Shown here piece after piece: positions 1 to 13,405 of a stretch of 64,000 nucleotides of DNA. The stretch covers positions 62,001-126,000 of the forward strand of contig BROG01000049.1 in assembly GCA_030159075.1 (NCBI GenBank). The letters are read 5' to 3'. Source of the DNA: Atrina japonica. Taxonomy: Eukaryota > Mollusca > Bivalvia > Pterioida > Pinnidae. Position 1 is the first letter of the stretch, and every line of letters begins with the position of its first letter. The translations under genes and the position numbers were made by a program. The notes beneath the pieces were generated by a model. That model was not told the DNA's origin. It saw only the letters and a program-made list of their open reading frames with translations, and searched no databases.

Positions 1-809
1 ATCCTGAAGTTTTAAATGATTATTTTATAACAAGCAGGGATATAAGAAACACTCAGCATGCTTATTCAAATATATTTACTATCTCACGCCGTCAGGACAG
101 GTTTAAAGGCGCATTTAGGAATTAGGTGTATGTTAAAATAACTGCCAGAATGTCACCTACCTAAGTGGCGCTTACGTCCAGAATTATATGAAAACCTTTG
201 TATAATTATTTACGTGTCATATTTCTAATATTCTTGTAAAACATATTCATGAATTGTAATCGTAAGATTAATGATAAATGGTTAATATGCCTTTAATAAC
301 CCGAATATGTTTACTAAATATTTTCGGTCATGTTTATTTACTGTGATGAAATAAGCATACTATACAGTGCGTTGTATTTTAGACTAAGCAGAACAAATAC
401 AAGAATTCTGATTTGAAGTGGGTATTCCATTCTATTGATATACCCTATTCAATAAATATCTTGAAAGAAAAGAATAAATTTTAACCGTTTTGTTCAAATA
501 TTTAGGGTAAACAGAAAGTATCATATTGTAAAGGAATATAAATCAGAATTACAGAAAACTGGAATCTTATAAAGACCTGAACTGGAATGGGCTGTGATTT
601 GTATCGGGTATAACTTTATGATTTTATGATCAATATTGACGAAGCATATGTTAAACACTGTCTAACTCCAATTACTACATGTTCTACAATTTGTAGTCTT
701 AATTTTTTTTTCAAACGTGTTGCAGGGATTGTTAGTTTGTATGAATGAATGGTTAAAAAATTAGATAATTTGCGTAGATCCAAATGTTGAAGATCTCTCT
801 GATAATAAG

Positions 810-882
810 TTAACTCAATCACCCCTAAAGTAACATTTGGACTGATCTAAGTCATTCATTTACAGAAGAGTCCATTGTTTTT
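810..882 (-). repeat. MITE family B fragment (TTAACTCA ends)
   Basis: Read on the - strand this matches the element at 24109-24196: the left arm TTAACTCAATCACCCCTAA, the internal CAGTCCAAATG and the CTCTTCTGTAAAT segment are shared. Related copies lie at 23255-23325 and 44638-44727. It is a short non-autonomous element fragment with no coding content. Confidence 0.5.
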
Positions 883-1109
883 CTTGGTTTAATATTCCTT
901 GACATATCTGATACTGACTGACTATCAAATATTGATTGTATGTTTGAATTCCATAAATTCATTTTGCACGCAGAGTTGTCTTTCCTGAATGTTCTTTACT
1001 TCCGGGCTGCTGCGGAAGTTTAGTCGATACCGATTGAAACATTTTACATATATGTAACTTGCGCAGTAATGAAAGAAAGTGAAAAGTCAGATATCTTAAC
1101 TCTTTCAAC

Positions 1110-1187
1110 TCTACAGGCCATAATAGACTAGTCCGAAACAATAAAAAAAACCCATACCACTTAAATATTCAGAAGTGAAAGGACTAA
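1110..1187 (+). repeat. MITE family A copy
   Basis: Diverged copy of a roughly 80-100 bp repeat found again at 1561-1633 and, inverted, at 24420-24478. The core shared by the copies is CTACAGGCCATAATAGACTA followed by AACAATA and CATACCA. Better copies end in AAAGGGTTAA and its inverse. Confidence 0.5.
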
Positions 1188-1560
1188 GGCTATAGTTTAT
1201 AACTATTGGGTCAGACGAAATGAATTATTATACATGTTATACTTCTGTACCAGAATCTGCCAGGAATTGTCCGTATATTGAAGGACTTATTTGTCCGATT
1301 AGACCAATTGTCAAACTATATGTAGTGTCTATACCAAGAAAATTTGACATATAAAAGTCTTTGATGACAGTAACATAAATCGAATCTAGAATTCATCAAA
1401 CGAGAATGAAATGAATATCTCTGAAATTAAAAGTCAAAGACGATATATGGTATCATCGGAACAGAATTCACATTGGGAGCTACAGAAAATAACGGTATTT
1501 ATTAACTTATTACAGACGATAAGAAACTCTGTAATAAATTTATCATTATTCATTTTAACA

Positions 1561-1633
1561 CTACAGACCACAATAGACTAGTCTTAAACAATAAAGAGAG
1601 CATACCACTCATATTTTTCAGGGATGAAAGGGT
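1561..1633 (+). repeat. MITE family A copy
   Basis: Second copy of the repeat at 1110-1187, with the same AATAGACTAGTC core and a right end GATGAAAGGGTTAA. The spacing of about 450 bases between the two copies carries no other similarity, so these look like separate insertions rather than a segment duplication. Confidence 0.5.
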
Positions 1634-2744
1634 TAATTGTTAAATGAATATGAACCATGCACTGTCAAACCATTGTGGGGATCTGAACCCCCGCCCCAGC
1701 CCCCGCTTCTGACCGGCATTTATATGAAATCATTTATTTGTAAACATATATACATGTAGTTACTATTAGTGAACTATAGTTCATGTTTCCATTTTGCACC
1801 GACAAAACGACAACATTTTTGTTGTCTTTTGAACAAAACAACACTTGTGTCGATAAAATCCATAAACATGGCGACACACCCGTTTTCTCTCTTTAAATGC
1901 AATAATATGTTAATTGTTTGCAATCATGAACAGGAATGCAATGATCACGACTGAATTCAAAAGCGCAAAGCGTCAGTGTCATTCCGAGAGGAACGGGACG
2001 CGCTGATGTAGACATTTGTTCGCGTGTACGTAATGGTTTTCTAATCGGAGCATATCGGGTTTCATCATGTCAAAAAGCTTGATCGTAAATGGTTTCGAGA
2101 CGAAATTCGTCTTCTTATTGACTACCATGATGAAAGAGATATTTCCGGCTTTTTCGTAATAAAATTAATTTTTAAACTTTCAACAGGACTGTCCTCACTT
2201 TACTCAAAAGACCCCGGAAACAATGCATTGGGCATTATTATGATTTCTATCATCACATTTAAGTTTTTACCAACACAAAACGCACACACAAAAGAGAAAT
2301 GTGATACAGGCTGTTTTAATAAACCCATATTAACATTAAGAATAGCAAAATTGTTTGTGTATGTAATTGAAGCTTCAAATAGCACCGACTGAAGTTTAAA
2401 TTTTTACTTTTTAAAATCGAATTGAAAAACAAATACAATCCCACTCGCATTGTATTGGAAATTTACATTCAGTTAAAATGTGTTGTTTTTTTTTCGATTG
2501 TGGGGATGAATTCTAATGAGTGACAGACAAAATAAGCGACAAAACAATTTCACACAACAATTGCAGCAGACTGCTTTTAAATGTTTATACATATCTCCCG
2601 CAAAGATCGGCTACGAGTACACTTACGCGTTTCCAAGCGTTGTCTGGTTTGTTCTACGCAAAATGTTTTGACGGGTCATTCACTTTGACAGTGACGAAAA
2701 GTGTAGGGTACTGAAAACCTGAATGCAAACACACATATACATAT

Positions 2745-3665
2745 AAATGAGGCTACCGCTTGGGTGAATGCTGCCGCTAGAGTGATGTGCTCCCGCAAGA
2801 GTAGCGGGCTACCGCCTTAGTTAGAGTTACATGCTACATACAACCTGCAACACTGTCGGAAGCAAATTGAAAGTGGGGGGGGGGGCTGGCTAAACCAACT
2901 TAAAACACACACACGCCAGAAACATCTAGGCGCTAAGCCTTAATTTTCAACACATATTTCTATCTTTGCCAAAAAGGGGGGGGGCTTAGCCCCCCTAGCC
3001 CCCCCGGTTCCGACGCCTATGACCTGTGTGACATGTTTCCGACAGAGTTACATACTGCGCCAGGTCTGGGATGGGGTACTCCCGACTGAGTTGTGTACTG
3101 CAGTGACATGCTATCGCTTGAGTTTATGTTACTGCTAGAGTGATTTGCTTTCAATAGACTTAGTGTTACTGCTAGAGTAATGTGTTATTGTAATAAGTAC
3201 CGTTAGAGTGACGGGATACAACAAAGGTGGCGTTCTACCGCTACAGTGGCGTGCTACTCCTAGACTGAAGTATGTCGATAGACTGACGTTCTAGCGGGGT
3301 ATAATCTCGTTATAGTGACATACTACCGCTAGCGTGACGTGTTACCGCCACAGTGGCGTGCTATCACTATACAGTGGAGTGCTGCCGCTTCAGTGGTATA
3401 CTACCGCTAGACTGAAATGTTTGCGCTAGACTGACGTGTTACTGTCACTGCTAGAGGGTTATGCTCCAATTAGAGTGGCATACTACCGCTAGAGTGACGT
3501 GCCACCGATAGACTGAAGTGTCACCGTTAGAGTGGGGTGCTACTGTAACAGCTAGAATTATATGCTCTCGTTAGAGCGACAAACTACCGCTAGAGTGGGG
3601 TGCTACCGCTTGAGTGACGTGATTCCGCTACAGTGGTGTGCTGCCACTAATCTGACGTGCTGCCG
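2745..3665. repeat. Degenerate 19-bp minisatellite
   Basis: Tandem array with a unit close to GTGCTACCGCTAGAGTGAC, most regular from about 3470 to 3665, where several consecutive 19-base units can be read. The array is heavily diverged and has indels elsewhere. A GC-rich hairpin element at 2851-3021 interrupts it. No coding frame is maintained across the array. Confidence 0.7.
2851..3021 (-). mobile_element. GC-rich hairpin MITE (GGCGTCGGAA ends)
   Basis: Reverse-complement relative of the element at 11726-11902: the same C-run and G-run blocks, the same AAACACACACACGCCAGAAAC and GCTTAGCCCC segments, and the same right end TTCCGACGCCTATG. The left end here (CACTGTCGGAAGC) has diverged. It sits inside the 19-bp minisatellite, so it probably inserted into an existing array. 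Confidence 0.65.
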
Positions 3666-4734
3666 ACAATTTCAACTTCAAAAATATTCTCAGCCGATCG
3701 AGTTGTGAAAAATGGTTGGGAAATAACTAGACAAAATTAATTCTATTCCTGACTAATCACTGTCTAAAACGAGTTTATATGACTGTAGTGTTCTTAATTT
3801 TGTACTTCTCGTGTTATGCATTACGGAATACCTGTTAGTTTGTTATAACTGTCAAGTTTCTTCTACCTGTACAGGTGAAGTATGTGACCTTATGTAAACC
3901 CGCCGTAATAAAATGTAAATACGCTAAATAATATAATCGCTAATGAAATACGACCCCAGTGACTTAGCTGGTAATGAAATCCAATATACACCATACATCA
4001 TTTATGGGACTACAAAAAAGGATAAAACCAAGAATGGAACAGAATCGGAAACGAAACGGAATGTCGATCGTCATTTTTCGTACTGTTTCGTTTTTCTCTT
4101 TTTTTCATCTCCCTTTTCAGACTTATCAAGGTTGATCATATTTCTGAGCTTTAAAATCCAATTCACAGCTGTTTCTTAATCGTAATTCGAATTTAATTTC
4201 TTTAGCAAACTCTTTAATTTTTTTAACAAACTCGATCGTGTTTTTTTCTGAAAGGATATTAGATAATAATCACAAATAACTGGGCTTATATAAATCGCCT
4301 TTTAAATTTGATATTTAGTTATGGTTAGTAATATATGACATTCAGAAGTAAATGAAAAAGTCATAATTCCATTTCTGTTATTGCATCTTGAGATTTCTGT
4401 TGTAACTCGACCCTGCTGTATTTAGGGTCGAGGTCTATAGAATCACAAGGTAATATTCATTAGAAAATTTTAAAATTTCAATAACATACATTGTTGCATA
4501 TATATGTATTCTCTAAAGTATTTTAAATTCAGAATTTGTAGTTAAACACAGACCGAGGCTATACACCAGAGAAACACCCATATTTGACTTTAAAATATCA
4601 GATAGGCAAGGCTATCCGTTTTTTCCCCTTTTTTCGTCTTTTTTATTGTTGTTTTACTGTTTATTTCCATCCCGCCACGAATATTTCACTTGTATAGATA
4701 TATCACAAACTTTTACTTGTGCTATGGACTGGCA
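3666..4734. other. Intergenic DNA, nothing recognised
   Basis: AT-rich single-copy sequence. No conserved coding frame, tandem array or inverted-repeat element was recognised. Confidence 0.5.
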
Positions 4735-4935
4735 TCAATTCAGTGAGGTTTCTTTTTTTTTCACGTGACACGGTACCTCCTAGGTTTAAAGTTTCATCTG
4801 AAAGATTCTTTACTTTGGCGACGGAACAGTCACTACCATTTATTTAAGTCTTTGGTATGAACCAGTACCAGGAATCGAACCCGGAACCACCCGCTTGCGA
4901 GTCGAACGCTCTACCACAAGACCACAGCAAGTGGT
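4735..4935 (-). mobile_element. tRNA-derived SINE, family B
   Basis: Read on the - strand it starts with a tRNA-like head: TGTGGTCTTGTGGTAGAGCG (A-box region), then GTTCGACTCGCAAGC and a B box GGGTTCGATTCC. It continues with the family body GACTGTTCCGTCGCC and TTTCAGATGAAAC. The same body occurs at 40686-40931 and 59615-59935. It is truncated near the tail and has no coding role. Confidence 0.65.
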
Positions 4936-7354
4936 TCTGGTTTGTCGATTGTCCTTTTCTCTCTAGTCGGGTTGTCGATTATCATATACGATGTGGACTG
5001 CATGTCCTTACTGTTGCAACCTTGTCGTTGTATCATGGATCTGGCAGTTGTATGTTCAAAAACCAGTCTCTAAAACAGAGTTATCGGTTCTTGCACTCTC
5101 TCTTTCTCTTTCTCTCAATCTCTGGGTTATTCGCTAGAGGTAGAACATTTTGCTTTGCTCTGTTTACATGCATTGCTGTAGGTCTAATATTTCATGTCTG
5201 ACACCCCTGTTAGGATCTAATTTAGACGCCTTGTGTCTGTAAATACATAATATATATGCAAATTTATGTTGGTAGACCCTATACTCAATCAAAGTACTAC
5301 AAGTGCTGAAAGCCGGGCTTCGTAATACCCAAGTTATAACATTGCCTATTTTCATCCTGAGGATAGGCCTAACACGGAGACCACACTCTCTTTCCCACAT
5401 TCTGTCTAGCCCCTCGGGCCTCAGTGGCTCTTTGTATGCGTATGGATACAGTTTGTTTCCGATAGACTAGATTTATAATTAGAGGACATTTCGGATCTAT
5501 GAATTATCTAGATAATGTTGAAACCACTGTAGGAACAACACCAGAGAATTCCAATGGATATTTTTGATACATGTATAACATACATGCACTATATTGTATC
5601 GCGCACGCAGTTTAATTCTTACGGTAATGCGGAGACCAAATGCGCAAAACGTCGATTGCGCCCAACCCGATGATCGCTATATCCTGTTTTCGCCTTTGTC
5701 GACATGTTCGGTTGAAATTATTGATGGATGTGATGATTTTAACAAAAAATCTTGTAGTCGACAAAACAGGCTGTTTTATACAGCTACATAAGTACAACAC
5801 ATGTATGCGTCTCACATATCCGTATCTTTGAATGGACCAGAAATTTTGTATTCATTTGTAAAATTAAAATAATTGAAATTATAAGAATTTGGTCCTTTGG
5901 ACTGGTTGTAGATGTACGTCAGTCTGAAGATAAGAACTGACTAAGCTATTAAAACTAGAATTAACTCTCAGCGAAGGTTCTCTTTTTGTTCTTCTATTTA
6001 CACAGGAAGTTAAAGTTATGTAAAAAAAAAATCGCATTTTTACTTTTAAACCCCACATAACTATAGCCACTTAGGCTTTGTATATATTGACTCTTTATTC
6101 CGTCAGCTCCATGAATTGTTATTTTTGTTTCTATTGCTTCGACACGCCCAGGAAATTCTAAAATAAATAATTGCTTAGAAATAATCATTAACAGGACCCT
6201 CTTATCTCAATAGAATTCTTGTTCTCTGTCAAATATTTTGTCTTTGAATTGCTTTTACTGTTATACGCCATTACGACTGTTTGGCACGTTTCTCCAACAT
6301 ACTGTCTTGAGGAGCACTGGCACGATGTGTTACACGATTATCCGACTACAATGCTAGACTTTTTTCATGTTCTCGATTTTAATGGGGTTTAATGGAATTT
6401 CAATGCACTGATTAAACATTGGAAAGTGTCAGAAAACACTGCCATGCTTCCCCATTGAAAAACATTAAGTCTCCCGACAGTTAATTTCACACCTACTTCG
6501 AATCGGTGCGAGTTTATTTTGTATCAGAACTTCGAGCAAACTGGACAAATAAATTTTCTTTTTTCTTTCGTTGGTTTAGAAATGAGGTTACAATATCAAT
6601 TACAAGGCCTGGAAAATCGGTATTGTTGAGGACACTTTTTGTGTCTCTGTGTTCAACATTTTTAAGAATAATACATTCTTACAATCTATTGTAACGTAAG
6701 TTTATTTATATTGCTGTTATCGTAAAAAAAGATAAACAGAAATTTACAATGCAAAATAAATCAATAGGAGAGTTTAGATCGAGTCTTTTATCACAGAAAG
6801 CTAGAAAAATATACCAAGGTCTGATAGATATTGTTAGATATCGAAAGACTGCATCCTTATTGCATGTAAGATTTGCTTGTTTTATTTTTTGTTACCCTTT
6901 TATTAAAATTACTTATCAATGTCCCGGAATTTCTATGGAAAATAGATTTATTATCTTGTAAAATGAATACTATAAAAATCAGGTCTGGTACAGAAGTATT
7001 AACAAACTTATTCGAAATAGACAGTTTTGACTTTAGGATTCGTCTAATGTCACAGTCAGCGTAATTATTTCCCTCCAAATGGATTTAGGGGAGATAATCT
7101 TTTTTTTAGTTTATCTCTCACCCCACAGGTGTCGCTTTAATTACAGAAGATAAAGTATTAGGACAAACAGACAGGTGTCCCGATTATTAGGTTATATACA
7201 AATCGACACCAAACATGACATATTGACGACCACAAAATTACTCCTATCGTATATCTTACTGACAGGTTTATGTCCAGAGTCTGCCAAAAATGTGTATCTC
7301 TACGCATTCTATATTATATATACCGACTGTATAAGTCATCTATAATCGCATAAA

Positions 7355-7385
<31 letters not shown>

Positions 7386-9058
7386 CGGTGTATGTGCATG
7401 TTTAATCATAGCGTGACAAAGAATAAACTATTATGTATACTTCTTATTTTTTTTAAATCGATAAACAAGCATAAATAGTATTTGATATCTATACTTCTCG
7501 CCTGGTATTGATAGTTGATTTAAGCGGCATGTGCTTGCTGATGAGAAACCAACAACAAAGATCCTCTCCCCGCAAAATAATGATTATATAAGAAATAAAC
7601 AGAAAAATAAAATGAAATAATGAAACTTATTTTCAAGGATATTTCATATGTTTTTTTTTGTCGATTCCTAAGATCAAAATCCAACGGTTCTTTTTGGGTG
7701 ATACAACAGTGCGGTAATTTTACCCTAATCGACAATCTGATCAATAGGCATCCAAGTAGGCTACCTCATATTTTATTTGAAGTTCCGGGATCTACATTTA
7801 TGACAATACCTGTTTCGAGATGTTCCGGTCCGTCTTGGTTCGTCATTATAATATGCACTTTTCAAAGATAAAAGTACGGCAGCATCATTTCCGGTTAAGC
7901 AGTTTATCGTATATATACGACCTGGTAATGATAGTTGCCATGTTTGAAAAGCAAAATAAAGAAACATAATGTCACTTGTCATTTTTAAAAATAGAACATT
8001 TATTTTTCATTCATTTTTGGCAGATGAACTGAATCAAAATATAATTGGATGTTGTTAATATAAATAATACGAGACCGGAAGTGAAGTTGCCCGATTTTCT
8101 GTTAAAGTCACCTGATCTGAATACAAACGATTCCTAACAAAATGAACGGAATGGAACAACTCGAAAATGGCCTATTCACATTAACTGATATATGTATGTA
8201 TGTAAGTGAGACATTTGCTATCGTATAAGAATATTAAAACACTATACTTCCTTAAAAAATATGGCCCACAGATTACCAACACTCCCTGTGAACAGTTTAA
8301 ATATTGTGAAAAATGGTAGTCTGCAAGCTGTGTTATCAAACATCTCCCGCCCATTTTAAATCAAATTCCTAAAATAGCAGTGTTACATTTTGGTTACCTG
8401 TTATCAATATAAAACATATTTCACAAAATATTAATCACTATTGGCAAGGTTCTTGGTCTGCTTTCTTCATTCAGAACTAGGGTTAGTCCTAAATCCCAGA
8501 GATAATATTTTGTTTGCTGGGTTCATGTTTGGCAGACGACAGCTGTTTGAAGTCTTCTGAGCTTCAAAGTCTTAATAAAAACAAACAGTCCGACTGAATG
8601 GATATGGTTTTAGTTTCCGCCATTCCTAAAATAATTTTGAATTTATATTTAGTATAGTGACACAACAGTTGTCAAAACTGTGTAAATTCCGATCTATTCT
8701 CGGATACGAAATATTTCTGTCATTACTCTAGAGGTCATTAATTTTTTTGACATTGTTATGTACATTCACTGTGTGTAAGTTTCAACCAGTCAAAGTGCAT
8801 TGTTGGTCGAGTTGTAAATTTTTCAGAATCAGAAGTCATAGCAAGAAACCGATTTTTTTTTAAAAATAAGGTCCGAATCTGATTCGATGCCAACCAATTT
8901 CAGAGCATTCAAATTAAAGCCATGTACAAATGTACCCAAAACCTGTCCCCACTTTCTCAAAAGGTTTTTTGTTTTTTTTATTTTTCTTTTTGGAAAAAAA
9001 AAAGTTACTTATATTTATAAATGAACGATCTTATCATAGAGTGAAGTATGACTCGTTT
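4936..9058. other. Intergenic DNA, no gene seen
   Basis: Only short chance-size open frames occur on both strands. The section near 5590-5830 is richer in CpG and has overlapping frames of about 65 codons on both strands, but no protein family was recognised. A short TG run lies near 7365-7385. Confidence 0.5.
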
Positions 9059-9265
9059 GTCTTTTTATCTATCTATCTGTCTGTCTGCCTATCTACCTCG
9101 CTGTCTGTATCTATCTATCTATCTATCAATCAATAGTATCTCTATCTATCTATGTATAGTATCTATCTGTCTATCCATCTTGCTATTTATCTATCAGTAG
9201 TATCTATCTATCTGTCTATCTTCTATCTATCTATCTATTTATCTATCTATCTATTTATCTATCTA

Positions 9266-9326
<61 letters not shown>

Positions 9327-9367
9327 TATCCATCTGTCTATCTATCTATCTATCTATCTATCTGTCG
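9059..9367. repeat. TCTA/GTCT tetranucleotide and TA microsatellite
   Basis: Imperfect TATC/TGTC tetranucleotide repeats surround a pure TA run at about 9269-9324. The tyrosine-, leucine- and serine-rich open frames across it are repeat artefacts. Confidence 0.9.
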
Positions 9368-11720
9368 CGTGTTTCTTCCTATACAAAAACTTCAAAATGA
9401 TGACATTTAATTATACATGTACTTGAATCAGCTGTCAAAGATAATTTGTTTATGTCTTATATTTATAAATTTTTTATTAAGGTAAACACTATTATAACAA
9501 TGATATTTCACAGTTAAATTTGTATACATCCATACATCTTATATAGGTAGTACGCTTAATATCCTTTAACACGCTATGGTCCTGTCGGTACGTGTAACCC
9601 CGTATTTCATTTGCTTTGTAAAATACTGAGGGGAAAATGTCGAGGTCAACCACTGTGTTAAATTGATACGATTTCACTTATAGTGTTTCTAAAACAGTTT
9701 GTTTTCATTTTCATTCCCGGCCAGTCATTTAAAAGTAAAAAATCATTAGTTCCGACGCCAGTGAGCAATTGACTATGTAAGCGCGCACAAAGACAGTCAG
9801 AGAGACAAATCTTTATTATGTGTTTTAGTCGAAGGTGACGGAATTTAAATGTTATTTCAATACTGACTTTTAGCTACAGTTTTTACGTACGTGTATAAAG
9901 GTAAACACACAAAATCACTTTTAGTTCGCTGTGTATTGATTGCCAATAGTGAAGCTCCATTAAGTATTCGGCCTATATTTGATGTGATTACGATACGGCG
10001 GTCGATCAGAAGTCATCAGTCACTCGCCAGAGAAAGATGATTCTAACAATCAACCCGAATCTGACGTTCTATAACCGGAATAACGAACAAAATCTTCGTA
10101 AGTCTTAACATTTTTATCTACAAAATTTATAGATCTCTCTTGTGCTAGTGGTTTTGTTTTGTTTTTCTTTTCTTTGTTTTTTTTTTTTTTTTACAAAAAA
10201 TGCATTTATTCTACATGAATAAAATCAGTTTTAATTTTATTGCAATTTCGAATTTGTTTCTGTCTCCGTTGTGGGTTTTCATATCGCGATGGGTTCTTAT
10301 ACAGATGTACACGCCGAAACTGGTCCATGGACGGAGATTCATCGCCGGCTATCTCTTCTGTTTTTCTGTAGCTAGAAATGTATATTGTCAGTTCTTATTT
10401 TTCATTTTTAAATTCAATGTGTCTTTATTAAACAAGCACTTAATCAAATTATTTTTTTTGAAACAAATTTATGATATCATGTTTACGACTTCCCAAACTG
10501 AAGACATTTTTCAATTACAAATATTTGTTTCATGATTTCAGTTGAAATGTCAAAATATTTTTTAATTCTGGAAAATCAACATAGAATTTTAAAATAATAG
10601 TTATCTAAATATACATGTATCTGTATCAATTGATGACTTTTATTAGCATAGATTTTGCCCCATCATTACCTTCCCTTATAGATTATAAAAATATTCCACG
10701 GAATTTTAACATCCGAAAATATCGTATTCGCGTAATTCCGATAAACATAGTAACCATGACCTTTTCCGTTGATGGGGCTGTATATGTCCCTTTAACTTTT
10801 TCGGGCGTGATGACCAATCCCACCCGTTATATACTTTTGTTCTTTACCTCGGGGTCATTTTTCATAATCTATTACTCATACCGCCATGCTGTAAATTTTG
10901 TATTTTACAAACACCCGTTAAATTCAGAATTCATGACAATACGCTCGGTAAAGAAATATTTTGTTTGGTAACGATTTTCAGTGAATGCAGATAATACTAT
11001 CTTCTCTCTCCATATGAAAAAGAAATATCGGTAATCACGTAGTCTCCATAAATTGTACCAATCTTAATTTGCTTGTATCTAATTTTTTGCGAACTAGGGA
11101 TATCTTTTGATCCAAAATATCGTGTTCATGTGATTTGAATAAAATGTCGACAGTGAATCTTTGTAACGATTTCCAAGTGAATGAAGGAAAGAAACACGGT
11201 TCAAAGTAAACACCACCTATTACTTGAAGAAAACTTTAATTTGGTAATTTGTTTACATGAAGTAAATCGAGTTAAGATTCTTGTCGTACTGCGAAAGAGT
11301 TTATTTAAAGGAAAATATTTGCTCTGGCAAAGGTTTGAAAATAAATACAAATATTGACAAATAAACTTGAGACGGGCCCTGTATACAATGCTTAGCTCAG
11401 CAGGTGCGAGGGAAATGAGTTGAAACAGGAACTTACGCTTGTGAGGCAAATGACTAGAAGTTTCAATAATGTGGGCTCGGGAAAAAGTGCGTGTTCCAAG
11501 AACCCACTATTTTTGTCTAACATTTTTTCATCTGTTATACCGAATCTGGTGGTTGGATAGTGGTCCACTGTTCTTCTTCAAGTAGAATGGCGAAGCAACT
11601 CAAATAAGTAGCATAATTATGATAACGCCAAGTCGCTTCACCTTCGAGTTAGAAGTGTAGTATATTGTGCCCTAACTTCCAGGTGTACTCCATATGAAAC
11701 ACCTTCTACTTTTAGTATTT
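9368..11720. other. Intergenic DNA, possible upstream region of FBXL7
   Basis: No confident exon. A small candidate first exon (ATG at 10037 followed by a GTAAGT donor at 10098) is discussed as a finding. Open frames at 10200-10535 and 10615-10971 reach 111 and 118 codons, but their composition is hydrophobic and AT-driven and no family was recognised. A T-rich run lies at 10160-10195. Confidence 0.45.
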
Positions 11721-11725
11721 ATATG

Positions 11726-11902
11726 CATAGGCGTCGGAACCGGGAGGATAGGGGGCTTAGCCCCCCCTTTTTTTTGCAAAGATAGACATATGTGTTAAAA
11801 ACTGGGGCTTAGCCCCCAGACGTTTCTGGCGCGTGTGTGTGTGTTTTTAAGTTGGTTTAGCCCCCCCTCCCCCCGACTTTCAATTTGCTTCCGACGCCTA
11901 TG
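11726..11902 (+). mobile_element. GC-rich hairpin MITE with 5-bp duplication
   Basis: The element begins CATAGGCGTCGGAA and ends TTCCGACGCCTATG, perfect 14-base terminal inverted repeats. It is flanked on both sides by ATATG (11721-11725 and 11903-11907), a likely 5-bp target-site duplication. Inside are blocks of G and C runs (GGGGGCTTAGCCCCCC and similar) that could fold into strong hairpins, plus a TG run. No coding content. A relative lies in reverse orientation at 2851-3021. Confidence 0.8.
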
Positions 11903-11907
11903 ATATG

Positions 11908-13194
11908 TATTCACAAAAATTCTTACAAATATCCAAGGTGATCACACTAGCTACACGGACAGGTGTGGAGCTTAGGGTCCTCGTGTGTACGCGTGTTATT
12001 TCTTGTTTTATCTGACTGGTGGCTTACTTTAGATCATTGGTATTTTTGCTCATCATTGGTTAACGAGTTAACAGTAATCTGTCATCATATACATCGTTTT
12101 TATTTTTCCCACAACACCGTGTCTTGACCTTGTACAACGCACAGGTAATACGGTTTTATTCATTCCTTCGGTCATGAAACATGTGGCCTAGATATATAAG
12201 TGAAAATGGCACAATTAAAAACTGTATGGAAAGAGTTATATAATCTTTGTAAATATTGGTAGCAGCTAGATGGCGCTTCCTTCCCATGAGACGGAAGCCC
12301 AGGGTTGATGTTTGAAATAATATAAACGCAATGCCGAATTCATAGTTTTGCATAAAGGGCCAAAATAAATGTTTATGTTTATAAGAATTCATAAGTTGAG
12401 TTGGAATTTAAAAATAGCTGAAGAGTTCCGAATCAAAAGTGGTATTACGCAAGGCCAACATTTAGCTGAGGCTAAATGTATTTTTAAATCAGTCTAAGAA
12501 TAACTGCTCTATAAAGATTACAATCTTAGCTGAAATGAGTCCGTTTTTAGTTTTGATTTGTAAAAACAAAAAAAAAACAACAACAAAAACACTTAACAGC
12601 CTTAAAAAGGACCATCTAAATGAAAAAAAGACTGGGGTATCAATTTATTGATTAAAAAAATAATAATAAAAGTTAAATCCTCTACGACACAGTAACTCAT
12701 ATATGTATTAAGATCCTCCAAATATAAAATGCGTCAGAAGTCCTTGTATATGTATACCTGCTTTGAAATAAATATTGATACATTTAGATTATCCGATTCA
12801 CTCGGTTTAAACATGAATACAGTATAGATTTTTTAGACTTCAAAACTGACATATATGTCAGCCGGTGGGGGTCCTATGCAGGAATTTCCTTTTGTATCAA
12901 ACCTTGCCTTGGCTTTACGTACAAAGTGCGTTCTAAAACATTGACACGTTTTCGACATTTGTGACAAACTGCGTGATTAAGAAAGCCTAGGAAACATTGA
13001 ATTCTTATAACATTTTCATCGCAGTTAGGACATACTTAGCGGATACCACGTAGATACTTAAAATAAACATTTAAAAGATATAATAATAGATCTCGCATCT
13101 ATTATCTATTTTTTCCTTGAAACTCAATTTATCTGGGTCTCAAATCACAACATTACGCTAAGCATTCGGTCACACCGGGTCTTGAAAAGGACCT
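11908..13194. other. Intergenic DNA, nothing recognised
   Basis: AT-rich sequence with small A-rich runs near 12565-12670. No conserved coding or repeat structure was recognised. Confidence 0.5.
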
Positions 13195-13405
13195 CTTATC
13201 GAGTGGTTAGAGCATCGCGCTTTAAACTATGCAGTCCGAAGCTCTCATTTCTGGTCAACACAGGGACTAATCCCACTGGACCTTGGGGTGACTTTGTAAG
13301 AGAGATTGGCAGTTTACATACGGAAAGCCGTTACATTGTAACCGAATTCTCTCCTTCGCCATTATAATTACTATATAACCGAAAAAATGTTGATTGTGGC
13401 GATCC
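13195..13405 (+). mobile_element. SINE family C copy
   Basis: The tRNA-like head around 13200 (TCGAGTGGTTAGAGCATCGC) is followed by the family body: GGCAGTTTACATACGGAAAG, a CATTGTAACCG segment, CGCCATTATAA and a terminal TTGATTGTGGCG. The body matches 27035-27200 and 30610-30775 and, inverted, 33415-33620 and 44190-44400. The B box is degraded, so it is probably inactive. Confidence 0.55.

Larger units (their letters stand above)
1..2744. other. Intergenic DNA, no gene seen
   Basis: I see no coding exon with recognisable protein character and flanking splice sites. The longest open frames are about 60-70 codons, as expected by chance at this base composition. The stretch holds fragments of two short inverted-repeat element families, listed separately. 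A short less AT-rich patch near 1965-2050 has no recognised content. Confidence 0.6.

Noticed and set aside
4857..4935. Functional tRNA gene on the - strand
   Set aside because: It is the head of a family B SINE; the same head plus body recurs elsewhere.
10200..10971. Two frames of 111 and 118 codons
   Set aside because: Phe/Ile/Lys/Tyr-rich composition follows base composition; no domain or exon signals.
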